From an uncultured Bacteroidota bacterium (GTDB lineage Bacteria > Bacteroidota > Bacteroidia > Chitinophagales > Chitinophagaceae): 48,743 bases of DNA. The notes below the pieces were generated by a model that saw only the letters and a list, made by a program, of their open reading frames with translations, was not told where the DNA came from and ran no database searches. Shown here piece by piece: positions 9,434-17,162 of the stretch (position 1 is its first letter; the number at the start of each line of letters is the position of its first letter). The stretch is taken from positions 1 through 48,743 of the forward strand of contig CAINWZ010000076.1 of NCBI GenBank assembly GCA_903854725.1, written 5' to 3'. The translations under genes were made by a program, and so were the position numbers.

Positions 9434-10255
9434 ATGCCAGCGCCCATTGGAGTATTTGATAGCGGTTATGGAGGACTCACCATTTTGAAGGAATTGAAAA
9501 AGCAATTGCCTCAGTACGATTATATTTATTTAGGTGATAATGCGAGAGCTCCCTATGGTACAAGATCTTTTGAAACAGTGTATGAATACACCCTAGAAGC
9601 AGTAAATTGGTTTTTTAAACAAGGCTGTTCTTTGGTGATTATTGCTTGCAATACTGCATCGGCCAAAGCACTTAGAAATATTCAACAATTAGATTTGCCG
9701 CATATTGATCCCACCAAAAGAGTGCTTGGTGTTATTAGACCTACCACCGAAGTGTTAGGTAATTATTCAGCCAATCAGCAAATTGGCATTATGGGCACTT
9801 TGGGTACGGTGCAAAGTGATAGCTATCCTCTTGAGTTAGCTAAGTTTTTTCCCAGTCTTAAAGTTTTCCAACAAGCTTGTCCAATGTGGGTTCCCTTAAT
9901 TGAAAATGGAGAATTTGATAAGCCTGGTGCAGACTATTTTGTGCAGCAATACTTGAAGGAGCTTTTTAACCAATCTGAGGGCATTGATGCTATTTTACTG
10001 GCTTGCACTCATTATCCACTATTAGAGGCTAAAATAAAGTCTTTCCTGCCTACTGGGGTGAATTTGGTTACACAGGGTGATATTGTTGCTAAAAGCCTAG
10101 CAAAATATCTTGAAAATCACCCTGAAATAGCCCAAAACTGTAGCGTTTCTGGCCAATTAAGCTTTTACACTACCGATAATGCTAAAGTGTTCGAAAAGCA
10201 AGGCAGCTTATTTTTTGGACAAAAAATTGAGGCAAAACATACAGATTTAGCTTAA
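9434..10255 (+). CDS. murI: glutamate racemase
   Basis: Interconverts L- and D-glutamate to supply peptidoglycan. Key residues are present: Asp9 in GVFDSGYGG, first catalytic Cys72 in ACNTAS, and second catalytic Cys191 with neighbouring His in ACTHYPLL. The length of 273 residues is normal. It is the last gene of the envelope block, separated from ompH by a hairpin. The rpmH promoter overlaps the region just after its stop. Confidence 0.95.
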   Translation: MPAPIGVFDSGYGGLTILKELKKQLPQYDYIYLGDNARAPYGTRSFETVYEYTLEAVNWFFKQGCSLVIIACNTASAKALRNIQQLDLPHIDPTKRVLGVIRPTTEVLGNYSANQQIGIMGTLGTVQSDSYPLELAKFFPSLKVFQQACPMWVPLIENGEFDKPGADYFVQQYLKELFNQSEGIDAILLACTHYPLLEAKIKSFLPTGVNLVTQGDIVAKSLAKYLENHPEIAQNCSVSGQLSFYTTDNAKVFEKQGSLFFGQKIEAKHTDLA

Positions 10256-10272
10256 AAAATGAAAAAATACCC

Positions 10273-10280
10273 TATTTTTG
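10273..10280 (+). promoter_or_regulatory. rpmH promoter, -7 box TATTTTTG
   Basis: Exact match to the Bacteroidota TAnnTTTG box, followed by CCGTCC, lying just after murI. The predicted start near 10287 would give an rpmH leader of about 75 bases. No clear TTTG box is seen at -33. Confidence 0.5.
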
Positions 10281-10362
10281 CCGTCCTTTCACAGGTAGTG
10301 GTATGGTGACTGCTATTGAAGTGGAAATAAATTTAAGAAACTAAGCAAGTAAAAGACATCAA

Positions 10363-10524
10363 ATGAAACGTACATTTCAACCACATAAACGTCGTCGTAA
10401 ATCTGTTCATGGTTTCCGTAAGCGTATGGAATCTGCTAATGGTCGTAAAGTATTAGCAAGCCGTAGAAAGAAAGGACGCAAAAAACTAACTGTATCTAGC
10501 GAGAAAGGATTAAAGAAAAATTAA
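10363..10524 (+). CDS. rpmH: 50S ribosomal protein L34
   Basis: Short basic protein of 53 residues that begins [20 protein letters not shown], the near-invariant L34 signature, and continues [20 protein letters not shown]. It is a large-subunit protein bound to 23S rRNA. Its place before rnpA and yidD is the classic bacterial rpmH-rnpA-yidD order. A 13-residue ATG frame at 10303-10344 lies in the leader, but I do not count it as a gene. Confidence 0.97.
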   Translation: MKRTFQPHKRRRKSVHGFRKRMESANGRKVLASRRKKGRKKLTVSSEKGLKKN

Positions 10525-10572
10525 TCTAGGAAGTATCCCTTTCTAACTATTACAAATAAATTCAATAATTTT

Positions 10573-10607
10573 AAAGTCCTTCCCGTTATTCGGGAGGGAC
10601 TTTTTTT
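10573..10607 (+). terminator. strong intrinsic terminator between rpmH and rnpA
   Basis: A 13-base stem (10573-10585 with 10591-10603, one G-U pair), loop TTATT, and a run of seven T. It ends about 20 bases before the rnpA TTG start, so most rpmH transcripts should stop here. Confidence 0.85.
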
Positions 10608-10627
10608 ATCACTTTAATGCGACAAGT

Positions 10628-11071
10628 TTGTCTAAGGTTTTTACATATCAGAAAAAAGATAAATTAAAAAGTAGAAAGCAAACCCAACATTTGTTTTCTA
10701 CGGGGCAAGCTATTACCCTATTTCCAATTAGACTTATTTATACCATTGAAGTGCTAGATACTTTAAAGGAGGGAAACGCCCTTGAGCAAAATGTTGAAAC
10801 TAATAAAGTTTTTCAAAAAGGATTATTGCAAACAGGCGTAGGGGCTCCTAGCAGAACTTTTAGAAAAGCGGTGCAACGCAATAGGGTAAAAAGATTATTA
10901 AGGGAAGCCTTTCGTTTAGAAAAACCAAATTTTATAAATCAAGCAGCACTTGAGTATAAGCGGGTTAATTTATTTTTTTTATACACAGATGCAAACGTCT
11001 TACCACAAGTAGAGATTCAAGCTAAAGTGAGAGAGGCATTGAGCCTGCTGGTTAAAAAATTAGTAAAATAA
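10628..11071 (+). CDS. rnpA: ribonuclease P protein component
   Basis: Protein subunit that helps the RNase P RNA mature tRNA 5' ends. The RNR signature sits in [14 protein letters not shown] (RNR at residues 84-86), and the N-terminal [14 protein letters not shown] helix fits the family. At 147 residues it is longer than the usual 110-130, because of an insert at about residues 45-68 before [10 protein letters not shown]. The start is TTG; the ATG at 10617 is out of frame. The start lies only about 20 bases after a terminator hairpin, so translation initiation has little room for a normal leader. Confidence 0.93.
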   Translation: MSKVFTYQKKDKLKSRKQTQHLFSTGQAITLFPIRLIYTIEVLDTLKEGNALEQNVETNKVFQKGLLQTGVGAPSRTFRKAVQRNRVKRLLREAFRLEKPNFINQAALEYKRVNLFFLYTDANVLPQVEIQAKVREALSLLVKKLVK

Positions 11072-11082
11072 AAGCAACTACT

Positions 11083-11316
11083 TTGCCAACAATCAAAAAC
11101 ATAATTGCTTTTCCTTTTATTGTATTGATACGATTTTATCAATTAGTCATTTCTCCTTGGATGGGAGGAAGTAAATGCAGATTCACGCCCACTTGTTCTC
11201 ACTATACTATTGAAGCGATTCAAAAACATGGTCCGCTTAAAGGAATTTTTCTAGGGGTAAAAAGATTGAGTAAATGTAGGCCAGGGGGCGGTCATGGGTA
11301 CGACCCAGTACCCTAG
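11083..11316 (+). CDS. yidD: membrane protein insertion efficiency factor YidD
   Basis: 77-residue YidD family member: an N-terminal hydrophobic/amphipathic segment with [13 protein letters not shown], then the conserved [16 protein letters not shown] with its Cys pair and the [18 protein letters not shown] end. It is thought to help YidC-dependent membrane insertion. It begins with TTG 11 bases after rnpA; no in-frame ATG is available upstream in the spacer. Confidence 0.93.
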   Translation: MPTIKNIIAFPFIVLIRFYQLVISPWMGGSKCRFTPTCSHYTIEAIQKHGPLKGIFLGVKRLSKCRPGGGHGYDPVP

Positions 11317-11360
11317 TAATGCTGTTCTATCGCAAATACTTTTTGATAATAGTATCTAAA

Positions 11361-11392
11361 AAAAAGTGGACACTTATGATGCCCACTTTTTT
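11361..11392. terminator. bidirectional terminator between yidD and the SOD gene
   Basis: Stem AAAAAGTGG (11361-11369) with CCACTTTTT (11383-11391). A tracts precede and T tracts follow it, so it can serve the converging yidD (+) and superoxide dismutase (-) genes. Confidence 0.75.
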
Positions 11393-11421
11393 ATTAAAGA
11401 GTATAAAGTGATTGTTACTTT

Positions 11422-12027
11422 TTATTTTGCTGCGGCAAAACGATCAGCAACTATTGACCAATTCACTACATTCCAAAAAGCTGCTAAATAATCAGCTCTT
11501 CTATTTTGATATTTTAAGTAGTAAGCATGTTCCCAAACATCTGCACCTAGGATAGGGCTTCCTTTTACATCAGCCACATCCATTAAAGGATTATCTTGAT
11601 TAGGTGTAGAGCTTACTTCTAATTTTCCATCTTTTACGATTAACCAAGCCCAACCACTTCCAAAACGAGTCATACCAGCTGCTGCAAATTTTTCTTTGAA
11701 TGCATCTAAACTTCCAAAAGCGGTATTAATGGCATCAGCCAATGCGCCAGTAGGAGCGCCACCAGCATTAGGTGCTAAGCTTGCCCAAAAGAAACTATGG
11801 TTCCAATGTCCACCACCGTTATTTCTTACAGCCGGACTAATAGTACCAGCCACTTTTACTAATTCTTCTAAACTTTTTCCTTCATTAGGTGTGCCAGCAA
11901 TAGCTTTATTTAAATTATCTACATATGCTTGATGGTGTTTGCCATGATGAATTTGCATGGTCAAGGTATCAAAATGGGGTTCTAATGCTTCGTGTGCGTA
12001 GGGTAACGCTGGTAAAGTAAATGACAT
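11422..12027 (-). CDS. superoxide dismutase, Mn-type (Fe/Mn family)
   Basis: Converts superoxide to hydrogen peroxide and oxygen. Metal ligands are His27, His77 (HWNHSFFW), Asp163 and His167 (DVWEHAYY). The GGGH segment (71-74) together with Gln144 in TPNQDNPLM is the MnSOD arrangement of the outer-sphere Gln, not the FeSOD one, so Mn or cambialistic use is likely. The 201-residue length is normal and there is no signal peptide, so it acts in the cytoplasm. A clear TAATTTTG -7 box lies upstream, and the gene appears to be transcribed alone. Confidence 0.95.
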   Translation of the reverse strand: MSFTLPALPYAHEALEPHFDTLTMQIHHGKHHQAYVDNLNKAIAGTPNEGKSLEELVKVAGTISPAVRNNGGGHWNHSFFWASLAPNAGGAPTGALADAINTAFGSLDAFKEKFAAAGMTRFGSGWAWLIVKDGKLEVSSTPNQDNPLMDVADVKGSPILGADVWEHAYYLKYQNRRADYLAAFWNVVNWSIVADRFAAAK

Positions 12028-12059
12028 ATTTTTTATTTATTGTGTTTCAGAATGAAGCT

Positions 12060-12067
12060 CAAAATTA
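12060..12067 (-). promoter_or_regulatory. superoxide dismutase promoter, -7 box TAATTTTG
   Basis: Exact TAnnTTTG match on the minus strand, about 33 bases before the start codon. A TTGG lies 22 bases upstream, a fair -33 element. Confidence 0.55.
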
Positions 12068-12174
12068 CAATGCTTTGCGCTGATTTAAGCCAAGGCAAGC
12101 CATTTTTTCCTTAAATAGAAAAGAAAACTTTTTTTGACTCGAAATAATATTTAGGATTCCCTCTAGTTATGATA

Positions 12175-12615
12175 TTAACGCTTGGCTTTAAAAAAAGCTT
12201 GCATGAGCGCGGCGCAATCGTCTTGTAAAATTCCACCTACAAGGGTAGTGGAAGGATGAAAAGGATTTTTTTCGGTAACACGGCGGTAGCTATTTTTTTC
12301 GTCATAAGCGCCAAAAACAATATGGCCTATTTTATTCCAGTACAAGGCACCTGCGCACATTAAGCAGGGCTCTAGTGTTACATATAAGGTTGCTTCCGTC
12401 AAATACTTTTCTTGTAAATTTTCACAGGCACTCGTGATGGCTAAAATTTCGGCATGAGCGGTAACGTCTTTCAACAACTGTACTTGGTTGTAGGCCTTAG
12501 CAATAATCTTTCCATGCATTACAATGACTGCACCAACAGGCACTTCATCAACGTCAAAGGCCCTCTGTGCTTGCACGAGGGCCTGACGCATAAAATTTTC
12601 ATGAATAGTTTGCAC
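12175..12615 (-). CDS. tadA: tRNA-specific adenosine deaminase (nucleoside deaminase family)
   Basis: Zinc-dependent cytidine/deoxycytidylate-type deaminase of 146 residues. The zinc and catalytic residues are HAE (His54, Glu56) and PCLMC (Cys84, Cys87). It most likely converts A34 to inosine in tRNA-Arg(ACG). A guanine deaminase is possible, but the length and the TLEPCLMCAGAL motif favour TadA. It is the last gene of the minus-strand arm of the sugar cluster, 8 bases after the DUF1080 gene, an unexpected partner for a housekeeping enzyme. Confidence 0.85.
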   Translation of the reverse strand: MQTIHENFMRQALVQAQRAFDVDEVPVGAVIVMHGKIIAKAYNQVQLLKDVTAHAEILAITSACENLQEKYLTEATLYVTLEPCLMCAGALYWNKIGHIVFGAYDEKNSYRRVTEKNPFHPSTTLVGGILQDDCAALMQAFFKAKR

Positions 12616-12623
12616 TATCTGAA

Positions 12624-13310
12624 TTATAACTTTTGAATACGAATATTTCTATAACTCACTTTATTTCCATGATCTTGTAAAGCAATATGTCCTGAGAATA
12701 TTTTTGCAAAATCAGGCGATTCACCTTTAGAGAATTTAGATCTTCTTATCAAATCTTTCCAGCCATCATCTCCTACATGTGTGCTTACCATGCTAACATC
12801 ATTTAAGATAAGGTCTAATTTATCTTTCTTAAAAATAATATCAACTTTATTCCATTCTTCAGCAGGTTTTACAACGCCTTCTTTACCAACAATTAAATCA
12901 TATAAATTACCTGCTCTATGACTAATAATTTTTCCATCTGGATGCCCATCATTATCTAAGACTTGCATTTCAGGTCCTGTATGCCAGGTTTCTTTATATT
13001 TTGTAGGATCGTCTTGTATAAAAAAGATAATACCACTATTACCATTTTTAGAAATCTTCCATTCTAGTTGTAAATGAAAATCATTATAGCTTTCATTTGT
13101 TACAAGATCTCCACCATATTTACCTGCAGTTTTTGCAGCGGGGTCAAATACGATGGCACCATCTTCTACAATCCATGCTTCACCTGCACTGGCTTTGCCA
13201 AAACTATGCCAACCGTTAGTTGTTTTTCCGTCAAATAAAGAGATCCATTTTTGTGCATTTGTTTGAGTAGACACTAAGGTTACTAAAAATGCAAATAATA
13301 TTTTTTTCAT
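12624..13310 (-). CDS. DUF1080 protein (3-keto-disaccharide hydrolase family)
   Basis: 228-residue exported protein: signal peptide about 1-19 (ending TNAQ), then a concanavalin-like beta-sandwich with WISLFDGKTTNGWHSFGK, a NGSGIIFFIQDD-type strand (a Trp/Phe-rich core), GPEMQVLDNDGHPDG, and a final IALQDHGNKVSYRNIRIQKL. These are the landmarks of the family named 3-keto-disaccharide hydrolase (PF06439). The context with a GMC dehydrogenase and cytochrome c supports hydrolysis of a 3-keto glycoside in the periplasm. The substrate is inferred only. Confidence 0.88.
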   Translation of the reverse strand: MKKILFAFLVTLVSTQTNAQKWISLFDGKTTNGWHSFGKASAGEAWIVEDGAIVFDPAAKTAGKYGGDLVTNESYNDFHLQLEWKISKNGNSGIIFFIQDDPTKYKETWHTGPEMQVLDNDGHPDGKIISHRAGNLYDLIVGKEGVVKPAEEWNKVDIIFKKDKLDLILNDVSMVSTHVGDDGWKDLIRRSKFSKGESPDFAKIFSGHIALQDHGNKVSYRNIRIQKL

Positions 13311-13349
13311 GATAATGGGTTGGGTAATTTTAAATGGGGGTTAAGTATA

Positions 13350-13748
13350 TTACTTCTTTAAAAGTAATACATATTTTACCATCTGTTCTACATCTTCTTG
13401 TTTTAATTGAGGGTGAGGTGTCATTGGAATGGCGCCCCAATTGCCACTTCCGCCTTTCATTATTTTTTCCGCTAACATCTTTATGTTAGCTTCTGTATTT
13501 TCATATTTTGCTGCTACATCTTTATAAGCAGGTCCAATATTTTTTTCACTTGTTTTATGACAAGTTAAACAATCACTTCCTGCAACCAAGGCTAATCCTT
13601 TTTGATAATCTGGGTTGTCTGATAAGGAATTGCCAGCACTTGCTGTCGCTTCTTTTGCGCCATCTGCTGCTTTTCCAGCTTCTGTTGATCCACCACCACA
13701 AGCCATTACAATAACAGCCGTCGTTAAAATAAATAAAACCTTCTTCAT
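13350..13748 (-). CDS. lipoprotein c-type cytochrome
   Basis: 132-residue single-haem cytochrome c. The lipobox places acylated Cys17 after VMA, followed by GGGST, an Ala/Gly linker to about residue 45, then a CLTCH haem site (Cys60, Cys63, His64). Met109 in IPMTPHPQL is a likely sixth ligand. It is probably anchored in a membrane and facing the periplasm. Its place between the DUF1080 and isomerase genes, opposite a GMC/subunit-3 pair, makes it the best electron acceptor for that dehydrogenase in this window. Confidence 0.92.
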   Translation of the reverse strand: MKKVLFILTTAVIVMACGGGSTEAGKAADGAKEATASAGNSLSDNPDYQKGLALVAGSDCLTCHKTSEKNIGPAYKDVAAKYENTEANIKMLAEKIMKGGSGNWGAIPMTPHPQLKQEDVEQMVKYVLLLKK

Positions 13749-13769
13749 AGTGCTTCTTTTTTTAAATGT

Positions 13770-14822
13770 TTAAATGCCTAAAATTTTCTTGTTGAATGAT
13801 TCATCTGAACCAGTACTTGCAAAATCGTCAAATGCTTTCTCAGTTACTTTAATAATATTTTTCTGAATAAATAGGGCGCCTTCTGCTGCACCCACTTCGG
13901 GATGTTTAATGGCACATTCCCATTCCATCACTGCCCAACCTTTAAAATTGTAAGCAGCTAATTTGCTGAATATACTTTTAAAATCTACCTGCCCATCTCC
14001 TAAAGATCTAAACCTACCTGCGCGATCTATCCAATTTTGATAACCACCATATACACCTTGCTTTGCTGTTGGGTTAAATTCTGCATCTTTTACATGAAAC
14101 ATTTTAATGCGCTCATGAAAAGCATCGATATATCCTAAGTAATCCATGCATTGTAAAACAAAGTGAGAAGGATCGTATAATAAACAAGCACGTGGATGTT
14201 GTTTTACTTTATCTAAAAACATTTCATAAGTAACGCCGTCATGTAAATCTTCACCAGGATGAATTTCATAGCAAAGATCAACACCTACTTTATCAAATTC
14301 ATTTAATATAGGCATCCATCTTTTTGCTAACTCAGTAAATCCTGTCTCTACTAATCCGGCTGGACGCTGTGGCCAAGGATACATTGTATGCCATAATAAG
14401 GATCCGCTAAAAGTGGCATGTGCATTGAGTCCTAAATTTTGTGAAGCTTTGGCTGCATACATTAATTGTTGCACCGCCCATGCTGTTCTTGCTTTTGAAT
14501 TGCCATGCACTTCTTTAGGAGCAAAGCCATCAAATTGTGCATCATAGGCTGGATGCACTGCTACTAATTGTCCTTGTAAGTGAGAAGACAATTCAGTTAT
14601 TTCCATTCCTGCTTTTGTAACGATAGCTTTAATTTCATCTGCATAGGTTTTACTTTCTGCAGCTTTTTTTAAATCGATGCATCTTGCATCCCAACTAGGA
14701 ATTTGCACTCCTTTGAAACCCAAGCCAGCAGCCCATTTACAAATACCTTCTAAAGTATTAAATGGAGCCGTGTCACCCATGAATTGTGCTAAAAAAATAG
14801 CAGGTCCTTTTATTGTTGTCAT
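13770..14822 (-). CDS. sugar phosphate isomerase/epimerase family protein (TIM barrel)
   Basis: 350-residue cytoplasmic xylose-isomerase-like TIM barrel with no signal peptide. Likely metal-site residues lie in LCYEIHPGED, LLYDPSHF, MFHVKDAEF and VMEWEC, the Glu/Asp/His/Glu set used by epimerases and hydroxypyruvate isomerases. It begins 9 bases after the Gfo/Idh gene, and the two probably act on one sugar intermediate. Unlike the two plus-strand relatives nearby, it lacks a Tat signal, so it would work in a different compartment. Confidence 0.87.
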   Translation of the reverse strand: MTTIKGPAIFLAQFMGDTAPFNTLEGICKWAAGLGFKGVQIPSWDARCIDLKKAAESKTYADEIKAIVTKAGMEITELSSHLQGQLVAVHPAYDAQFDGFAPKEVHGNSKARTAWAVQQLMYAAKASQNLGLNAHATFSGSLLWHTMYPWPQRPAGLVETGFTELAKRWMPILNEFDKVGVDLCYEIHPGEDLHDGVTYEMFLDKVKQHPRACLLYDPSHFVLQCMDYLGYIDAFHERIKMFHVKDAEFNPTAKQGVYGGYQNWIDRAGRFRSLGDGQVDFKSIFSKLAAYNFKGWAVMEWECAIKHPEVGAAEGALFIQKNIIKVTEKAFDDFASTGSDESFNKKILGI

Positions 14823-14831
14823 AATTATATT

Positions 14832-15998
14832 TTAAATAACATAAGGTGTCCATTTTTTATCGGACTGCGAAGAGGCAACTACATTATCTATAAATGCCAT
14901 CCCTCTTAAACCATCTTCAATACCAGGGAAGTCCAACATTTCTGGTGTAGGAGTGTTACCATCTATTTTACATCCAAGGGTTAAAGCAAAATTGCGATAG
15001 ATATTTGCGAAAGCTTCTAAGTATCCTTCAGGATGTCCGCCGGGTGTGCGGCAACTATGTATGGCTGTTGCAGATAAATGTGCACCATAGTTTCCACCTG
15101 CTCTTAGTACTTGTGCAGGTTGGTCTAACCATTTAACATGTAAAGTATTGGGTTCATGCTGCATCCATTCGATACCACCTTTCTCCCCATAAATTCTAAT
15201 TTTTAAATTATTTTCTTCACCTGCTGCAACTTGTGATGCCATCAAAACTCCTTTAGCACCATTATCAAATTTCAACATTACTGATCCATCATCATCAAGT
15301 AATCTTCCTTCTACCATTGTATTTAATTCGGCACAAACCTCAGAAATTTTAGCACCCGTAATATATTCTGCTAAATGTGCAGCGTGTGTTCCAATATCTC
15401 CCATTACAGAACTCTTACCCGATTTTTTTGGATCTGTTCTCCAAGCTGCTTGTGCATTTCCTTCTCTTTCAGATAATTTACTTAACCAACCTTGTGCATA
15501 TTCTACCCATACTTTTCTAATTTTTCCTAGCTTTCCTTCCTTCACCATGGCTTTTGCATGCTTTACCATAGGATAACCAGAATAGGTATGTGTTAAACAA
15601 AGTGTTAATCCGGTCTCATCTAATTTTTGTTTTAATTGTTTTGCTTCATCCATTGAAAAAGTAATCGGTTTTTCTATGACTACATGGAATCCATACTCCA
15701 ATGCCATCATTGCTGGTGCGAAGTGTGCAAAGTTGGGTGTTACAATTGTGACAAAATCCATGCGCTCATTGGCAGGAAGCGCTGCCTCTTTTTTTATCAT
15801 TTCATCAAAAGTCAAATAGGTTCTTTCTTTGGGAAGAAATAGTGCCTCGCCTGAAGCCACTGCTATTTCAGGATTAATACTTAAGGCACCGCAACTTATT
15901 TCAATAAGACCATCCATATTAGCAGCTAATCTGTGTATGGCACCAATAAAGGCATCTTTACCTCCGCCGACCATTCCCATGCGTAATTTTCTATTCAT
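14832..15998 (-). CDS. Gfo/Idh/MocA family oxidoreductase
   Basis: 388-residue NAD(P)-dependent sugar dehydrogenase. Rossmann start MGMVGGGKDAFIGAIH with the glycine-rich loop at 10-13, the catalytic-Lys EKP motif at 110-112, and a DIGTHAAHLAEYITG segment typical of the family. There is no signal peptide, so it is cytoplasmic. First gene of the minus-strand arm; it diverges from the Tat-tagged TIM-barrel gene across a 175-base shared upstream region. It probably oxidises or reduces a keto-sugar in the same pathway as the adjacent isomerase. Confidence 0.9.
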   Translation of the reverse strand: MNRKLRMGMVGGGKDAFIGAIHRLAANMDGLIEISCGALSINPEIAVASGEALFLPKERTYLTFDEMIKKEAALPANERMDFVTIVTPNFAHFAPAMMALEYGFHVVIEKPITFSMDEAKQLKQKLDETGLTLCLTHTYSGYPMVKHAKAMVKEGKLGKIRKVWVEYAQGWLSKLSEREGNAQAAWRTDPKKSGKSSVMGDIGTHAAHLAEYITGAKISEVCAELNTMVEGRLLDDDGSVMLKFDNGAKGVLMASQVAAGEENNLKIRIYGEKGGIEWMQHEPNTLHVKWLDQPAQVLRAGGNYGAHLSATAIHSCRTPGGHPEGYLEAFANIYRNFALTLGCKIDGNTPTPEMLDFPGIEDGLRGMAFIDNVVASSQSDKKWTPYVI

Positions 15999-16173
15999 TT
16001 TTGATTGTTTTTAAGCTTACAAAATCGATTAATTGTGTCATTATAACACTTTCAGAGTATTCTAGTAGCAATTTCCTTATTATTTTGCAAATAACCCCTT
16101 TTTTTAACTAAAAACTTTGTAAAAAATAGGAAATAAAAATTATATTTATCAAACCAATTAACTTTTACTTGCC

Positions 16174-17067
16174 ATGTCAACAAATGTCAACAGACGTAAG
16201 CTTATTAAACAAGTTTTAACAGGGTCTGCAGCAATCGCTACAGGCGCGGTTTTACCCTCTAATATTTTAGCAGCAGTGAAAAATCAAGCAACAACAGATG
16301 CACTTAAAGGAAACATTAACCATTCTGCTTGTAGATGGTGTTATAGTGACATTCCCACTGAATCATTAGCGAAAAGTTTTAAGCAACTAGGTATGGTGGG
16401 TATGGATTTAGTAGGCCCTTCAGAATGGAAAATATTAAAAGATAATGGGCTTACTTCTACCATGTGCAATGGTGCTGAGATTAGTTTAACCGAAGGATTC
16501 AATACTATACAATACCACGATAAATTAGTTAAAAATTATATAGAACATATTAATTATGTAGCAGACGCAGGCTATACAAACTTGATTTGTTTTTCGGGAA
16601 GTAGAAGAGGTATGGATGATGAAACTGGTTTGAATAATTGCGTGACTGGTTTGAAAAAAATTATGGCATTGGCTGAAAAAAGAGGTGTTGTTATTCAAAT
16701 GGAATTATTAAACTCAAGAGTAGACCATAAAGATTATATGTGTGACAGATCTAGCTGGGGCGTTGAATTATGTAAACGTTTATGCTCTCCTAATTTTAAA
16801 TTGCTTTTTGATATTTATCATATGCAAATTGATGAGGGCGATATTATTCATTCAATTAACACTAATCACGCTTATTATGGACACTATCATACTGGGGGTG
16901 TGCCAGGTCGAAATGAAATTGATGAAAGACAAGAATTATATTATCCAGCTATCATGCGTGCCATTTTGAAAACAGGATTTAAAGGATATGTAGCACAAGA
17001 ATTTATTCCTGCAGATAAAGATCCGATTGCTTCATTGGCTGCTGCTATTAAAATTTGTGATGTTTAA
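16174..17067 (+). CDS. Tat-exported TIM-barrel protein (hydroxypyruvate isomerase-like)
   Basis: 297-residue protein with an N-terminal twin-arginine signal (VNRRKLIKQVL, then a hydrophobic stretch to about residue 33, ending SNILAA). The body is a xylose-isomerase-like TIM barrel with IQMELLNSR, LLFDIYHMQIDEGD, YGHYHTGGVPGRNEID and VAQEFIP, close to the Hyi-type active site (Glu, Asp, His, Glu). It is first in the plus-strand arm, 95 bases before the GMC gene. Folding in the cytoplasm before export fits a metal enzyme. The true substrate may be a keto-sugar rather than hydroxypyruvate. Confidence 0.87.
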   Translation: MSTNVNRRKLIKQVLTGSAAIATGAVLPSNILAAVKNQATTDALKGNINHSACRWCYSDIPTESLAKSFKQLGMVGMDLVGPSEWKILKDNGLTSTMCNGAEISLTEGFNTIQYHDKLVKNYIEHINYVADAGYTNLICFSGSRRGMDDETGLNNCVTGLKKIMALAEKRGVVIQMELLNSRVDHKDYMCDRSSWGVELCKRLCSPNFKLLFDIYHMQIDEGDIIHSINTNHAYYGHYHTGGVPGRNEIDERQELYYPAIMRAILKTGFKGYVAQEFIPADKDPIASLAAAIKICDV

Positions 17068-17162
17068 TAAGCAACGTAAAAATTGATGAAGAAGAAAGGC
17101 GACGAAAGAAAAAATAAATAGTTGGTTTAATAAAAAAAATAAAAAACAGTAAAATCTAAAAT

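Noticed and set aside
10261..10362. Possible tRNA or small RNA in the murI-rpmH gap
   Set aside because: No cloverleaf or stable fold seen; a promoter and leader explain the gap.
13508..13714. 68-codon plus-strand frame rich in Leu and His
   Set aside because: Antisense to the cytochrome c gene; its composition comes from that gene's codons.
15999..16173. Clear promoters in the divergent region of the sugar cluster
   Set aside because: No exact TAnnTTTG box found on either strand, so no site is claimed there.
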